This document shows positions 26,053 to 34,503 of a stretch of 64,000 bases of DNA, piece after piece. This stretch comes from Streptomyces meridianus (GTDB lineage Bacteria; Actinomycetota; Actinomycetes; Streptomycetales; Streptomycetaceae). Numbering within the stretch: position 1 is the stretch's first letter; each line of letters begins with the position of its first letter. Below the pieces are notes generated by a model, which saw only the letters and a program-made list of their open reading frames with translations, searched no databases and was not told where the DNA came from. Both the position numbers and the translations under genes were made by a program. Location of the stretch: positions 1 through 64,000 of the forward strand of contig NZ_JAMQGM010000028.1 of the NCBI RefSeq assembly GCF_023703325.1, written 5' to 3'.

Positions 26053-27246
26053 ATGACGTATGCCGAGGTGCCCGGTGCCCGGGTGCCGATCCGCATGTGG
26101 ACCGATCCGGCGTCCGTCGAGGACGTCGCGATGCAGCAGCTGCGCAACGTCTCCACCCTGCCGTGGATCAGGGGCCTGGCCGTGATGCCGGACGTCCACT
26201 ACGGCAAGGGCGCCACGGTCGGCTCGGTGATCGCGATGCACGGTGCGGTCTGTCCGGCCGCGGTGGGCGTGGACATCGGGTGCGGCATGAGCGCGGTCCG
26301 CACGTCGCTCACGGCGAACGACCTCCCCGGGGACCTCTCCCGGCTGCGGTCGAGGATCGAGCAGGCGATTCCGGTCGGCCGGGGCATGCACGACGACCCC
26401 GTCGACCCCGGACGGCTGCACGGCTTCCCGACGGCCGGATGGGACGACTTCTGGAGCCGGTTCGGCGGCGTGGCCGAAGCGGTCCGGTTCCGCCGGGACC
26501 GGGCGGCGAAGCAGATGGGGTCGCTCGGCGGGGGCAACCACTTCGTCGAGTTCTGCCTCGACGAGTCGGGTGCGGTCTGGCTGATGCTGCACAGCGGTTC
26601 GCGGAACATCGGCAAGGAACTGGCCGAGTTCCACATCGGCGAGGCCCGGAAGCTGCCGCACAACCGGGGGCTGGTCGACCGTGATCTCGCGGTGTTCGTG
26701 GCGGACACCCCGCAGATGGCGTCCTACCGGAACGACCTGTACTGGGCCCAGGAGTACGCCCGGCACAACCGGGCGATCATGATGGCGATCTTCCAGGACG
26801 TGGTGCGGCGGGAGTTCGCCAGGGCGAAGCCAATCTTCGAGCAGGTCATCTCCTGTCACCACAACTACGTGTCCGAGGAGCGCTACGAGGGCCTCGACCT
26901 GCTCGTGACCCGCAAGGGCGCGATCCGGGCGGGGGCCGGCGACTACGGGATCATCCCGGGGTCCATGGGCACCGGCTCGTACATCGTGAAGGGACTCGGC
27001 AACGAGGCGTCCTTCAACTCGGCCTCGCACGGCGCGGGTCGGCGGATGAGCCGGAACGCGGCGAAGCGGCGGTTCTCGGCCCGGGACCTCGAGGAGCAGA
27101 CCCGGGGCGTGGAGTGCCGGAAGGACGCGGGGGTCGTGGACGAGATACCGGGCGCGTACAAGCCGATCGAGCGCGTCATCGACCAGCAGCGGGACCTGGT
27201 CGAGGTGGTGGCGAAGCTGAAGCAGCTGGTCTGCGTCAAGGGCTGA
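26053..27246 (+). CDS. rtcB: RNA-splicing ligase RtcB
   Basis: A GTP- and Mn2+-dependent ligase joining 2',3'-cyclic-phosphate or 3'-phosphate RNA ends to 5'-OH ends. The 397 residues hold the metal ligands in AAVGVDIGCGMSAVRT (Asp, Cys) and SLGGGNHFVEF (His), HSGSRNIGKE, and the guanylylation His region with GSMGTGSYIVKG and NSASHGAGRRMSR. The ATG at 26053 has a GGGGGAA leader. It is monocistronic; neither RtcA nor archease is adjacent. The family repairs tRNA or rRNA broken by stress or by RNA-cutting toxins. Confidence 0.95.
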   Translation: MTYAEVPGARVPIRMWTDPASVEDVAMQQLRNVSTLPWIRGLAVMPDVHYGKGATVGSVIAMHGAVCPAAVGVDIGCGMSAVRTSLTANDLPGDLSRLRSRIEQAIPVGRGMHDDPVDPGRLHGFPTAGWDDFWSRFGGVAEAVRFRRDRAAKQMGSLGGGNHFVEFCLDESGAVWLMLHSGSRNIGKELAEFHIGEARKLPHNRGLVDRDLAVFVADTPQMASYRNDLYWAQEYARHNRAIMMAIFQDVVRREFARAKPIFEQVISCHHNYVSEERYEGLDLLVTRKGAIRAGAGDYGIIPGSMGTGSYIVKGLGNEASFNSASHGAGRRMSRNAAKRRFSARDLEEQTRGVECRKDAGVVDEIPGAYKPIERVIDQQRDLVEVVAKLKQLVCVKG

Positions 27247-27263
27247 GGACGGAACCGGCGTCG

Positions 27264-27293
27264 GCCCCCTCCGCACGGCAGAACGGAGGGGGC
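27264..27293 (+). terminator. Hairpin after rtcB
   Basis: GCCCCCTCCG (27264-27273) pairs perfectly with CGGAGGGGGC (27284-27293) across a ten-base loop, just past the rtcB stop. Confidence 0.7.
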
Positions 27294-27421
27294 TCAGGAC
27301 CCGCAGCTGATCAACCGGACGGTCCGGGCCGCCGGGGCTCCGGAGCCGGATGATGCCGGACTGGCTATCGTCGTCCGGTGCAATCGATCGGGATGTCACT
27401 CACCGGCAGGACGGGCCCACC

Positions 27422-28765
27422 GTGCTGACGCCGCGATGGCCGCGACTGCGGCACCCGTCACAGGCTGTCGTTGTCGGGTTCGGCGCGGCGGTCCTGGCCG
27501 GCACGGGGCTGCTGATGCTCCCGGCGGCCACGTCCGGGCCGGACGGCGCGAGTCTGCTCGAAGCACTGTTCACCGCCACCTCGGCGGTGTGCGTGACCGG
27601 GTTGGTGGTGGTGGACACTCCCACCTACTGGACGGGTTTCGGGCAGGTCGTGATCATGGCCCTGATCCAGCTCGGTGGCCTGGGCATCATGACGTTCGCC
27701 TCTCTGCTGGGTGTCCTGATCGCCCGCAGGCTGGGGCTGCGGGCCCGGCTGACGGCGGCGGCGGAGACCAAGACGCTGGGGCTGGGCGACGTCCGGGCGG
27801 TGATCGTCGGCGTGGTCAAGGTCAGCCTGGCGCTGGAGGCCCTGACCGCGCTGGCGCTGACCCTGCGACTGGGGCTGGGCTATGACAACTCCTGGCCGCG
27901 CGCGCTGTGGCTGGGCGTCTTCCACGCCGTCTCGGCCTTCAACAACGCCGGCTTCGCCCTGTACTCCGACAATCTGATGGGTTTCACCACCGACGGGTGG
28001 ATCTGTCTGCCGATCGCGTGCGCGGTCATCGCCGGCGGGCTGGGGTTCCCCGTGCTGTTCGAGCTGCGCCGCCGCTGGCGCCGCCCTGGTGACTGGTCCC
28101 TGCACACCAAGATCGTGCTGTGGGCGAGCGGCATCCTCCTGGTCGGCGGCAGCGCCTTCATCACGGCGGTCGAGTGGACGAACCCGGCGACGCTCGGTCC
28201 GCTCGACGTGCCGGGCAAGCTGCTGGCGGGCTTCTTCCAGGGCGTCATGCCGCGCACCGCGGGTTTCAACAGCGTCGACACCGGTGGGATGAACCCCGCC
28301 AGCTGGCTAGGGATGGACGTGCTGATGTTCATCGGTGGTGCCAGCGCAGGCACCGCCGGCGGCATCAAGGTGACCACCTTCGCGGTGCTGTTCTTCGTCA
28401 TATACGCCGAGGTGCGCGGCGAGTCGGCGGTGAACATCTTCCACCGCCGGATGCACGGGGACACCCAGCGCCAGGCGCTGACCGTGGTGCTGCTGTCCGT
28501 GGCCGCCGTGGTCGCCTCGACCGTTGTCTTCATGGTGTTCACCGAGGTCAACCTGGACCGCTCGCTGTTCGAGGTCATCTCCGCCTTCGCCACCGTGGGA
28601 CTGTCCACCGGCGTCACCGCAGATCTTCCCGTCGGCGAGCAGGTCCTGCTGGTGGCGTTGATGTTCATCGGCCGGCTGGGCCCGATCACGGTGGCCTCCG
28701 CGCTGGCACTGCGCCGGCGCGTCCGTCTGTACGACCTCCCCGAGGAGCGACCCGTCATTGGCTAG
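27422..28765 (+). CDS. TrkH/KtrB-family potassium uptake channel subunit
   Basis: A membrane K+ (or Na+-coupled K+) channel of 447 residues with the four-repeat M1-P-M2 layout. Pore-loop segments include TSAVCVTGLVV, HAVSAFNNAGFAL, GVMPRTAGFNSVDTG and SAFATVGLSTGVT, each with the filter Gly. I chose GTG 27422, just before the first helix (LRHPSQAVVVGFGAAVLAG); an ATG at 27350 is also in frame. The stop overlaps the TrkA-like gene, its cytosolic gate. Confidence 0.9.
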   Translation: MLTPRWPRLRHPSQAVVVGFGAAVLAGTGLLMLPAATSGPDGASLLEALFTATSAVCVTGLVVVDTPTYWTGFGQVVIMALIQLGGLGIMTFASLLGVLIARRLGLRARLTAAAETKTLGLGDVRAVIVGVVKVSLALEALTALALTLRLGLGYDNSWPRALWLGVFHAVSAFNNAGFALYSDNLMGFTTDGWICLPIACAVIAGGLGFPVLFELRRRWRRPGDWSLHTKIVLWASGILLVGGSAFITAVEWTNPATLGPLDVPGKLLAGFFQGVMPRTAGFNSVDTGGMNPASWLGMDVLMFIGGASAGTAGGIKVTTFAVLFFVIYAEVRGESAVNIFHRRMHGDTQRQALTVVLLSVAAVVASTVVFMVFTEVNLDRSLFEVISAFATVGLSTGVTADLPVGEQVLLVALMFIGRLGPITVASALALRRRVRLYDLPEERPVIG

Positions 28766-29447
28766 GATCCGCACCCACAAGACCCGTCGGATCGCCCACG
28801 GCGACTCCGTCGTCGTCATCGGCATGGGCCGATTCGGCCGCGCGCTGGCCCTGGAACTCGTCGACGAGCACACCGAGGTGCTGGGCATCGACGAGGACGC
28901 CGAGGTCGTCCAGTCCCTGGCCGGTTCCCTCACCCACGTGGTGCGGGCCGACTCCACGAAGGAGGACGCCCTGCGTCAGCTGGCGGTGCACGAGTTCAAC
29001 CGTGCGGTCGTCGGCATCGGCACCGACCTGGAGGCGAGCATCCTGACCGCGTCCCTGCTGATCTCCTTCGGAATCCAGGACGTATGGGCCAAGGCCACCA
29101 GTGAGGCCCACGGCAGGATCCTCCAGCAACTCGGCGTCCACCACGTCGTCTACCCCGAGCACGACATGGGCCAGCGCGTGGCCCACCTGGTACGAGGCCG
29201 CATGCTCGACTACATCGAGTTCGAGGACGACTTCGCCATGGTCAAGACGGTCCCGCCCACCGATATCACCGGCAAGCGCCTGGCCGACAGCGCGGTCCGC
29301 ACCCGCTACGGGCTGACGGTCGTCGCGATCAAACGCCCTGGCGAGGGATTCACCTACGCCACCCCCGACACCGTGGTCGAGCCCGACGACACCATCATCG
29401 TGGCGGGGCGGACCCGGCACACGGAACGGTTCAGCGAACTCCGGTGA
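28758..29447 (+). CDS. TrkA/KtrA-family cytosolic gating subunit
   Basis: A 229-residue RCK protein. The N-terminal Rossmann domain (SVVVIGMGRFGRALALEL, with acidic residue in VLGIDED) binds NAD(H) or ATP. The C-terminal RCK_C domain (about residues 150-229, DDFAMVKTVPPTDITGKRLAD...DDTIIVAGRTRH) is a site where nucleotides such as c-di-AMP bind in some relatives. The TTG start at 28758 overlaps the TrkH stop by eight bases and has GAGGAG upstream. The pair forms a K+ uptake system. Confidence 0.92.
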   Translation: MARIRTHKTRRIAHGDSVVVIGMGRFGRALALELVDEHTEVLGIDEDAEVVQSLAGSLTHVVRADSTKEDALRQLAVHEFNRAVVGIGTDLEASILTASLLISFGIQDVWAKATSEAHGRILQQLGVHHVVYPEHDMGQRVAHLVRGRMLDYIEFEDDFAMVKTVPPTDITGKRLADSAVRTRYGLTVVAIKRPGEGFTYATPDTVVEPDDTIIVAGRTRHTERFSELR

Positions 29448-29555
29448 CCTCTGCCGGGGCCGGCGCACATGCCGCTGCAACGGATGCGGTCAGCCGGCGC
29501 CGCACTTCGCCCCGATCCGGGCGGAGGCGGCGTGCGAGCGCGTCCCCGCCCGGCC

Positions 29556-30317
29556 TCATGGCTTCGGGCTGCGGGCCACCGCGGGGACGATGAAGTCGCG
29601 GATGAGGTCCTTGGCGTCCCGGACCACGGGCCGGAAGATCCGGTACCGGGAGAGCGAGACCAGCCGGGCGACCATCGGCGTGCAGCGGTCGACGAACTGC
29701 CGGGTGCGCTCGCACCCGGGGGTCCGGTCGAAGACCCAGTACAGGACGATGGCCATCTGGTGCAGCCAGAGGATCTCCGGGAGGAGGTCGGCGAGTTCCT
29801 CGTCGATCCTCGGACCGAGGTCGGACTCCATCAGGACATCGCGGTAGAGGGCGACGGACAGGGACCGGGCCGGGTGCGACTCCTCCGAGAACGGGCTCAG
29901 CGGGCTGTCCGGGTCGGCGGCGTTCCGGAAGAACTGGGCGGCGAACTCGTGGTACGGCGCCGCGCACCGCAGCCAGGTGGTGAACGCGATGTGGAGCCGC
30001 TCGCCGAAGTCGGACGTCCCGGTCAGTTCGGCCCGCGCGACCACCGTGTGGTCCCGCGACATCCCGTCGTAGAACCCCTGGATCAGGTGTTCCTTGGAGC
30101 CGAAGTAGTAGTACGCGTTCCCGACCGAGACGCCGGCCTCCTGGGCGATGGCCCGCATGGTGGTCCTGTCGTAGCCGCGCTCCTCGAACAGCCGCATGGC
30201 CGTCGCGAGGATCAGCTCGCGCGTCTGCTCGCTCTTGGCGCGGGGCTTCCCGGCAGGTCCCCCCTGCCGGCCCCGCCCCGCGCTGTCCGCGTCCTGTGCT
30301 CCGTTCCGGTCTGCCAC
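29556..30317 (-). CDS. TetR-family transcriptional regulator
   Basis: A 253-residue one-component repressor. The HTH is TRELILATAMRLFEERGYDRTTMRAIAQEAGVSVGNAYYYFGSKEHLI, followed by a large ligand-binding domain (~190 residues) with aromatic clusters. It is the third gene of a minus-strand run (membrane protein, DCC protein, regulator), starting 11 bases after the DCC stop; GTG 30317 is used, though GTG 30347 would overlap the DCC gene. Two TTGAAC/GTTCAA-type palindromes lie before the first gene, so it probably autoregulates the operon. Confidence 0.9.
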   Translation of the reverse strand: MADRNGAQDADSAGRGRQGGPAGKPRAKSEQTRELILATAMRLFEERGYDRTTMRAIAQEAGVSVGNAYYYFGSKEHLIQGFYDGMSRDHTVVARAELTGTSDFGERLHIAFTTWLRCAAPYHEFAAQFFRNAADPDSPLSPFSEESHPARSLSVALYRDVLMESDLGPRIDEELADLLPEILWLHQMAIVLYWVFDRTPGCERTRQFVDRCTPMVARLVSLSRYRIFRPVVRDAKDLIRDFIVPAVARSPKP

Positions 30318-30328
30318 GGTGAACGAGC

Positions 30329-30889
30329 CTAATCGGGCGCCGGGCACTGCCCGTCACAGGCGTCCGGATCGACTCCCGGCCGGTCGGGCCAGATGACGCC
30401 GTCCCAGGCGTCACCGCCCCAGCCGAGCCAGGGGGACTGCGGACCGGGACGGCCGGCCTGCTTCCGGCCGTCGAGCCTGGGCCGCACCCTCCGCCAGCGC
30501 GCACCCCGGTACTTCGACGCGGCCAGCGCCGCCCCCCGGGCCAGCGGCAGACCCGCCGGAGTGCTCAACCGGTGTGCCAGTGGCCGGTGTTCGGCGAGGG
30601 CCCACAGGCAGGTGACGAACGCGCCGGGACCCGTCCACACCTGCCCGCCGTCCGCCACGACCGTGATCTCCCGGAAGGCGGCGACCTGGTCGAGGTCGGG
30701 GAACCGCGCCCGCGCCTCGTCGGAGCCGACGGCCACGAACTCCAGCGGAACCAACTGCCGTTGACGGCGCAGCCAGCCGCTCAGGTGTCGGCAGAGCGGG
30801 CACCCGGGATCGTGCAGCACGGTCAGCCGGGTGACCGGCGGCATCGGCGCCGGGGCCGTGGCGCCCCGGCACGCTTCGTCGGCGGCCAT
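30329..30889 (-). CDS. DCC-family thiol-disulfide oxidoreductase
   Basis: A 186-residue thioredoxin-fold protein of the DUF393/DCC family: LTVLHDPGCPLCRHLSGWLRRQ holds the Asp-x-x-Cys-x-x-Cys active site. A later segment (FREITVVADGGQVWTGPGAFVTCLWAL) is the conserved core. The C-terminus has a Trp-rich tail ending DPDACDGQCPAPD with an extra Cys pair. The ATG at 30889 follows the upstream stop by two bases. Substrate unknown; the neighbouring membrane protein is a candidate partner. Confidence 0.85.
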   Translation of the reverse strand: MAADEACRGATAPAPMPPVTRLTVLHDPGCPLCRHLSGWLRRQRQLVPLEFVAVGSDEARARFPDLDQVAAFREITVVADGGQVWTGPGAFVTCLWALAEHRPLAHRLSTPAGLPLARGAALAASKYRGARWRRVRPRLDGRKQAGRPGPQSPWLGWGGDAWDGVIWPDRPGVDPDACDGQCPAPD

Positions 30890-30891
30890 CG

Positions 30892-31302
30892 TCAGGCGGT
30901 GGGCGCGGCCGGAGCCGTCCAGCCCTGCGGCGGCAGCGGCGGGCGCTGCTCCCGGTCCATCAGTCCGCGCCGGCGGATCCGGTTGAGGACGTAGACGTTG
31001 ACCAGGTGCAGCAGACCCAGCACCAGCAGGACGGTGCCGAGCTTCATCGACAGCGCGTTGAACACCCCGCGCACGTCCATCACGTCGGTCTCCGTACGCA
31101 TCCACAGGGCGACGAAGCCGAGGTTGACGAGGTAGAAGCCGACCACCAGCAGGTGGTTGACGGCGTCGGCGAGCTTCTCGTCGCCGCGGAAGACGTCGGC
31201 CAGAAAGACCCGGCCGTTGCGGCTGAGAGTCCGCGCGACCCAGACGGTGACGGCCGTCGCGACCGGCAGGTAGACGGCGTAGCTGACCACCGTGAGATCC
31301 AT
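30892..31302 (-). CDS. Small integral membrane protein, first gene of TetR/DCC operon
   Basis: A 136-residue protein with three or four hydrophobic helices: VSYAVYLPVATAVTVWVA, HLLVVGFYLVNLGFVALWM and GTVLLVLGLLHLVNVYVL. Between the first two is a conserved-looking loop (SRNGRVFLADVFRGDEKLADAVN). No enzyme motif is seen and I do not recognise a named function. It is the first gene of the operon; the ATG at 31302 is followed two bases after its stop by the DCC gene. Two operators lie upstream. Confidence 0.8.
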   Translation of the reverse strand: MDLTVVSYAVYLPVATAVTVWVARTLSRNGRVFLADVFRGDEKLADAVNHLLVVGFYLVNLGFVALWMRTETDVMDVRGVFNALSMKLGTVLLVLGLLHLVNVYVLNRIRRRGLMDREQRPPLPPQGWTAPAAPTA

Positions 31303-31314
31303 GATCCACCCCTT

Positions 31315-31332
31315 TTTCGAACGCGTTCAAAA
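31315..31332 (-). promoter_or_regulatory. Candidate TetR operator 1
   Basis: The palindromic core GAACGCGTTC at 31319-31328 is extended by further paired T/A bases on both sides with one mismatch, 13 bp upstream of the membrane-protein start. It is 45 bp centre-to-centre from operator 2. Confidence 0.6.
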
Positions 31333-31361
31333 ATGCGTTGCGACGGACTGTAGACCTGTTT

Positions 31362-31375
31362 TTGAACATGTTCAA
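31362..31375 (-). promoter_or_regulatory. Candidate TetR operator 2
   Basis: TTGAACATGTTCAA, a perfect 14-bp palindrome. It shares the GAAC(n2)GTTC arms with operator 1, which suggests one dimeric regulator binds both. Confidence 0.7.
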
Positions 31376-31536
31376 GTGAGGGTGCGGGCTACTGCGGCGC
31401 TGTGGTGCGGGGCGGCGTGCGACGCCGGCGCCGTCGCTCGGCGCCCGGCTTCCGGGGTGCCCGGAGACGACGCGAGGGCGCCCGGCACTGCCGGGCGGCA
31501 GCGGCCGGGCGCCCTCGTCGACGCATTGGTGCGGGG

Positions 31537-32292
31537 TCAGCCCTCGCGGTGGACCTTGTGGTTGGCCGCCTGGGCGCGCGGCCGGACCACGAGCAGGTCG
31601 ACGTTGACATGCGGGGGACGGGTGACCGCCCAGGTCACCGTGTCGGCCACGTCGTCCGCGGTCAGGGGTTCGGCCACGCCCGCGTAGACGGCCGCCGCCT
31701 TCTCCTCGTCGCCGCGGAAGCGGGTCAGGGCGAAGCCCTCGGTCCGCACCATGCCCGGCGCGACCTCGATCACCCGGACCGGGACCCCGCACAGCTCCAG
31801 GCGGAGGGTCCCCGCGACGCTGTGCGCGGCGTGCTTGGCCGCCACGTACCCGCCGCCGCCCTCGTAGGGCGTCAGCCCGGCGGTGGAGGAGATGACGACG
31901 ACCGTTCCGTCGCCGGACGCCCTGAGTGCAGGCAGCAGTGCCTGAGTGACGTGCAGCGTGCCGATCACGTTGACCTCGTACATCGTGCGCCACTCGGCGG
32001 GGTCGCCGGAGGCCACCGGGTCGGCTCCCAGCGCGCCGCCCGCGTTGTTGACGAGGACGTCGCAACGGTCGAGCCCCTCCGCGAAGGCGTCCACGGCCGC
32101 CCGGTCCGTGACGTCCAGCGGGTGCGCCACGGCCTCGTGGCCCGCAGCGGCGAGTTCGGCCGCGAGCGCCTCGATGCGGTCCTTGCGCCGGGCGGTGAGG
32201 ATCACGCGGTGGCCGGCGGCGGCCAGTTGGCGTGCCGTCGCGGCGCCGATCCCGCCGCTCGCTCCGGTGACGACTGCGGTGCGGGTGGCCAT
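31537..32292 (-). CDS. Short-chain dehydrogenase/reductase
   Basis: A classical SDR of 251 residues. TGASGGIGAA is the cofactor loop, with basic residues (ARRKDR) after beta-2 suggesting NADP(H). NNAGG, the catalytic Ser in ISSTAG, and Tyr and Lys in GYVAAKHA complete the active site. The PGMVRTEGF segment matches this subgroup. Substrate unknown. It is followed on the same strand, upstream at 32341-32676, by the YnfA gene, about 48 bp away. Confidence 0.88.
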   Translation of the reverse strand: MATRTAVVTGASGGIGAATARQLAAAGHRVILTARRKDRIEALAAELAAAGHEAVAHPLDVTDRAAVDAFAEGLDRCDVLVNNAGGALGADPVASGDPAEWRTMYEVNVIGTLHVTQALLPALRASGDGTVVVISSTAGLTPYEGGGGYVAAKHAAHSVAGTLRLELCGVPVRVIEVAPGMVRTEGFALTRFRGDEEKAAAVYAGVAEPLTADDVADTVTWAVTRPPHVNVDLLVVRPRAQAANHKVHREG

Positions 32293-32340
32293 GTCGGGTC
32301 CTTCCGGTCGGCTGCGGGGCTTCTCGCAGGATAGGCCGGG

Positions 32341-32676
32341 TCAGCCGCCGCGCGGCGCGTACATGATCACTGCCATGCCGGCGAGGCAGACGAGCGCGCC
32401 GGTCACGTCCCACCGGTCGGGCCGGAAGCCGTCCGCGACGACGCCCCAGAGCAGCGAGCCGGCCACGAACACCCCGCCGTACGCGGCCAGTACCCGGCCG
32501 AAGTTGGCGTCGGGCTGAAGGGTGGCGACGAACCCGTAGGCGCCGAGCGCGATGACCCCGGCCCCGATCCACGCCCACCCACGATGCTCGCGGACGCCTT
32601 GCCAGACCAGCCAGGCACCGCCGATCTCGAGCAGGGCGGCCAGGAAGAAGAGCGCGACGGAACGTGCGATGAGCAT
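32341..32676 (-). CDS. YnfA/UPF0060-family membrane protein
   Basis: A 111-residue protein with four membrane helices ([78 protein letters not shown]), a small drug/metabolite-resistance fold. The family is related to small multidrug transporters, but transport activity is not established. The ATG at 32676 starts just before the first helix; a longer upstream form adds soluble sequence. It is divergent from the KhtT-like gene. Confidence 0.88.
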   Translation of the reverse strand: MLIARSVALFFLAALLEIGGAWLVWQGVREHRGWAWIGAGVIALGAYGFVATLQPDANFGRVLAAYGGVFVAGSLLWGVVADGFRPDRWDVTGALVCLAGMAVIMYAPRGG

Positions 32677-32792
32677 GTGAGGCACGTTACGTGAGGGCGT
32701 ACGCGGGCAGATGTCCCGCAGTCTTATGGCAAAGTTTTGGCCAAGAGTCCTCTGCGCGTGATCCTGACCAGTCACCCACGAAGGGGGAGGAC

Positions 32793-33281
32793 GTGCCCAC
32801 GTCACCACGTATGAGCAGGACGCCGTTGCCGGGGATCGGAGTCCAGTACGACATGACGCTGCGGGACCACCGGCACGTCTCCGTGGTGGCGCACCGGGAC
32901 GGCTCCCGGCACCTGAACGTCTACCGGTCGGACGACCCGGACGACTGCGCCCTGGCCCTTCCGCTCACCGGCCCGGAGGCGGCGTCGATCGCCGACGTGC
33001 TGTCCCCGGACCACCACAGTCCGAGCCTGCTGCACACCACCGACCTGGGGCTGGTCGCCGAACGGATCCCGCTGAGCGCGCACTCCCACTTCAACGGCCG
33101 GGTGCTCGGCGACGCGCGGATCAGGAGCGAAACGGGCGCCTCCGTCGTGGCCGTGCTGCGGCGCGCCGAGGCCATCCCGTCCCCCGCCCCCGACTTCCGG
33201 CTGGCCGGCGGGGACACGCTCATCGTGATCGGCACCCGCGAGGGTGTGGACGCGGCAGCCGCGATCTTCGAGCGGGAGTGA
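32793..33281 (+). CDS. RCK_C (TrkA-C) regulatory protein, KhtT-like
   Basis: A 162-residue protein. An N-terminal segment ([26 protein letters not shown]) is typical of KhtT-like regulators. The C-terminal RCK_C domain is about residues 90-160 ([28 protein letters not shown]...[14 protein letters not shown]). In Bacillus, KhtT binds c-di-AMP and gates the antiporter. The GTG at 32793 has AGGGGGAGG upstream; ATG 32811 is an alternative. Its stop is five bases before the antiporter start, so the two form a unit. Confidence 0.87.
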   Translation: MPTSPRMSRTPLPGIGVQYDMTLRDHRHVSVVAHRDGSRHLNVYRSDDPDDCALALPLTGPEAASIADVLSPDHHSPSLLHTTDLGLVAERIPLSAHSHFNGRVLGDARIRSETGASVVAVLRRAEAIPSPAPDFRLAGGDTLIVIGTREGVDAAAAIFERE

Positions 33282-33285
33282 ACCG

Positions 33286-34503
33286 GTGCATTCAGGCGCG
33301 ATTTTCCTGATCGAGTTCGGCGGCATCATCCTCGGACTCGGCCTGCTCGGGCGCATCGCCGGCCGCTACGGCTTCTCCCCGATCCCGCTGTACCTCCTCG
33401 CCGGGCTGGCCTTCGGCCAGGGCGGGCTGCTCCCGCTCGACACGAGTGAGGAGTTCGTCGCCATCGGCGCCGAGATCGGCGTCGTCCTGCTGCTGCTGAT
33501 GCTGGGCCTGGAGTACACCGCCACGGACCTGGTCCAGAACCTGAAGACCCAGTACCCGGCGGGCGCCGTCGACTTCGCCCTCAACGCGCTGCCCGGTGCG
33601 GCGGCGGCGCTGCTCCTGGGCTGGGGCCCGGTGGCCGCCGTGGTGCTGGCCGGCGTCACCTGGATCTCCTCGTCCGGGGTCATCGCCAAGGTGCTGGGCG
33701 ACCTCGGACGGGTGGGCAACCGGGAGACGCCGGTCATCCTCAGCATCCTCGTCCTCGAGGACCTGGCGATGGCCGTCTACCTGCCCATCATCACGGCGCT
33801 GTTGGCGGGCGCCGGACTGGTGGCCGGCGGTGTCACCCTGGCCGTCGCGCTCGGCGCCGCGGGCATCGTGCTGTTCGTGGCCGTGCGGTACGGGCGGCTG
33901 ATCTCCCGCTTCGTCTCCAGCGACGACCCGGAGAAGCTGCTGCTGGTCGTGCTCGGGCTGACGTTGCTGGTGGCCGGCGTGGCCCAGCAGCTCCAGGTGT
34001 CGGCCGCCGTCGGGGCGTTCCTCGTGGGCATCGCACTGTCCGGCGAGGTGGCCGAGGGCGCGCACACCCTGCTCAGCCCGCTGCGGGACCTGTTCGCCGG
34101 TGTGTTCTTCGTCTTCTTCGGCCTCCACACCGACCCGGCCAGCATCCCGCCCGTGCTGCTCCCGGCGCTGGCGCTCGCGGTCCTCACCGCCCTGACCAAG
34201 ATCGCCACGGGGTACTGGGCCGCGCGGCGGGCCGGAGTCGCCGTGCGGGGGCGCTGGCGGACGGGCGGCACGCTGGTCGCCCGCGGCGAGTTCTCCATCG
34301 TCATCGCGGGCCTGGCCGTCTCCGCGGGAATCGAGCCCGCGCTGGGCCCGTTGGCGACCGCCTACGTGCTGATCCTGGTGATCCTCGGTCCGCTGGCCGC
34401 GCGCTTCACCGAGCCGGTGGCCCGTCGTCTGTCGCTGTCGGCTCCGCCGGCGCCGGCGAGCGAGGCGGTGGAGCCGGTGTCCCAGGGGTCGACGCGCAGT
34501 TGA
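33286..34503 (+). CDS. Cation:proton antiporter, CPA2 family (KhtU-like)
   Basis: A membrane antiporter of 405 residues with about 12 helices. The hydrophobic LLLLMLGLEYTATDL and the charged-pair region (TWISSSGVIAKVL, ILVLEDLAMAVYLP) match the Na+(K+)/H+ exchanger fold, with a conserved acidic transport residue in LVLEDLAM. The GTG at 33286 follows the regulator stop by four bases. It probably exports K+ or Na+ in exchange for H+ under KhtT-like control, complementing TrkH/TrkA uptake 4.5 kb upstream. Its 3' end overlaps the convergent monooxygenase gene by 98 bp. Confidence 0.9.
   Translation: MHSGAIFLIEFGGIILGLGLLGRIAGRYGFSPIPLYLLAGLAFGQGGLLPLDTSEEFVAIGAEIGVVLLLLMLGLEYTATDLVQNLKTQYPAGAVDFALNALPGAAAALLLGWGPVAAVVLAGVTWISSSGVIAKVLGDLGRVGNRETPVILSILVLEDLAMAVYLPIITALLAGAGLVAGGVTLAVALGAAGIVLFVAVRYGRLISRFVSSDDPEKLLLVVLGLTLLVAGVAQQLQVSAAVGAFLVGIALSGEVAEGAHTLLSPLRDLFAGVFFVFFGLHTDPASIPPVLLPALALAVLTALTKIATGYWAARRAGVAVRGRWRTGGTLVARGEFSIVIAGLAVSAGIEPALGPLATAYVLILVILGPLAARFTEPVARRLSLSAPPAPASEAVEPVSQGSTRS

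Noticed and set aside
31315..31332. GAACGCGTTC core identical to the centre of the Rex operator
   Set aside because: The outer bases needed by Rex (TGTG and CACA) are absent, and the partner palindrome 45 bp away has a different centre. A TetR operator fits better.
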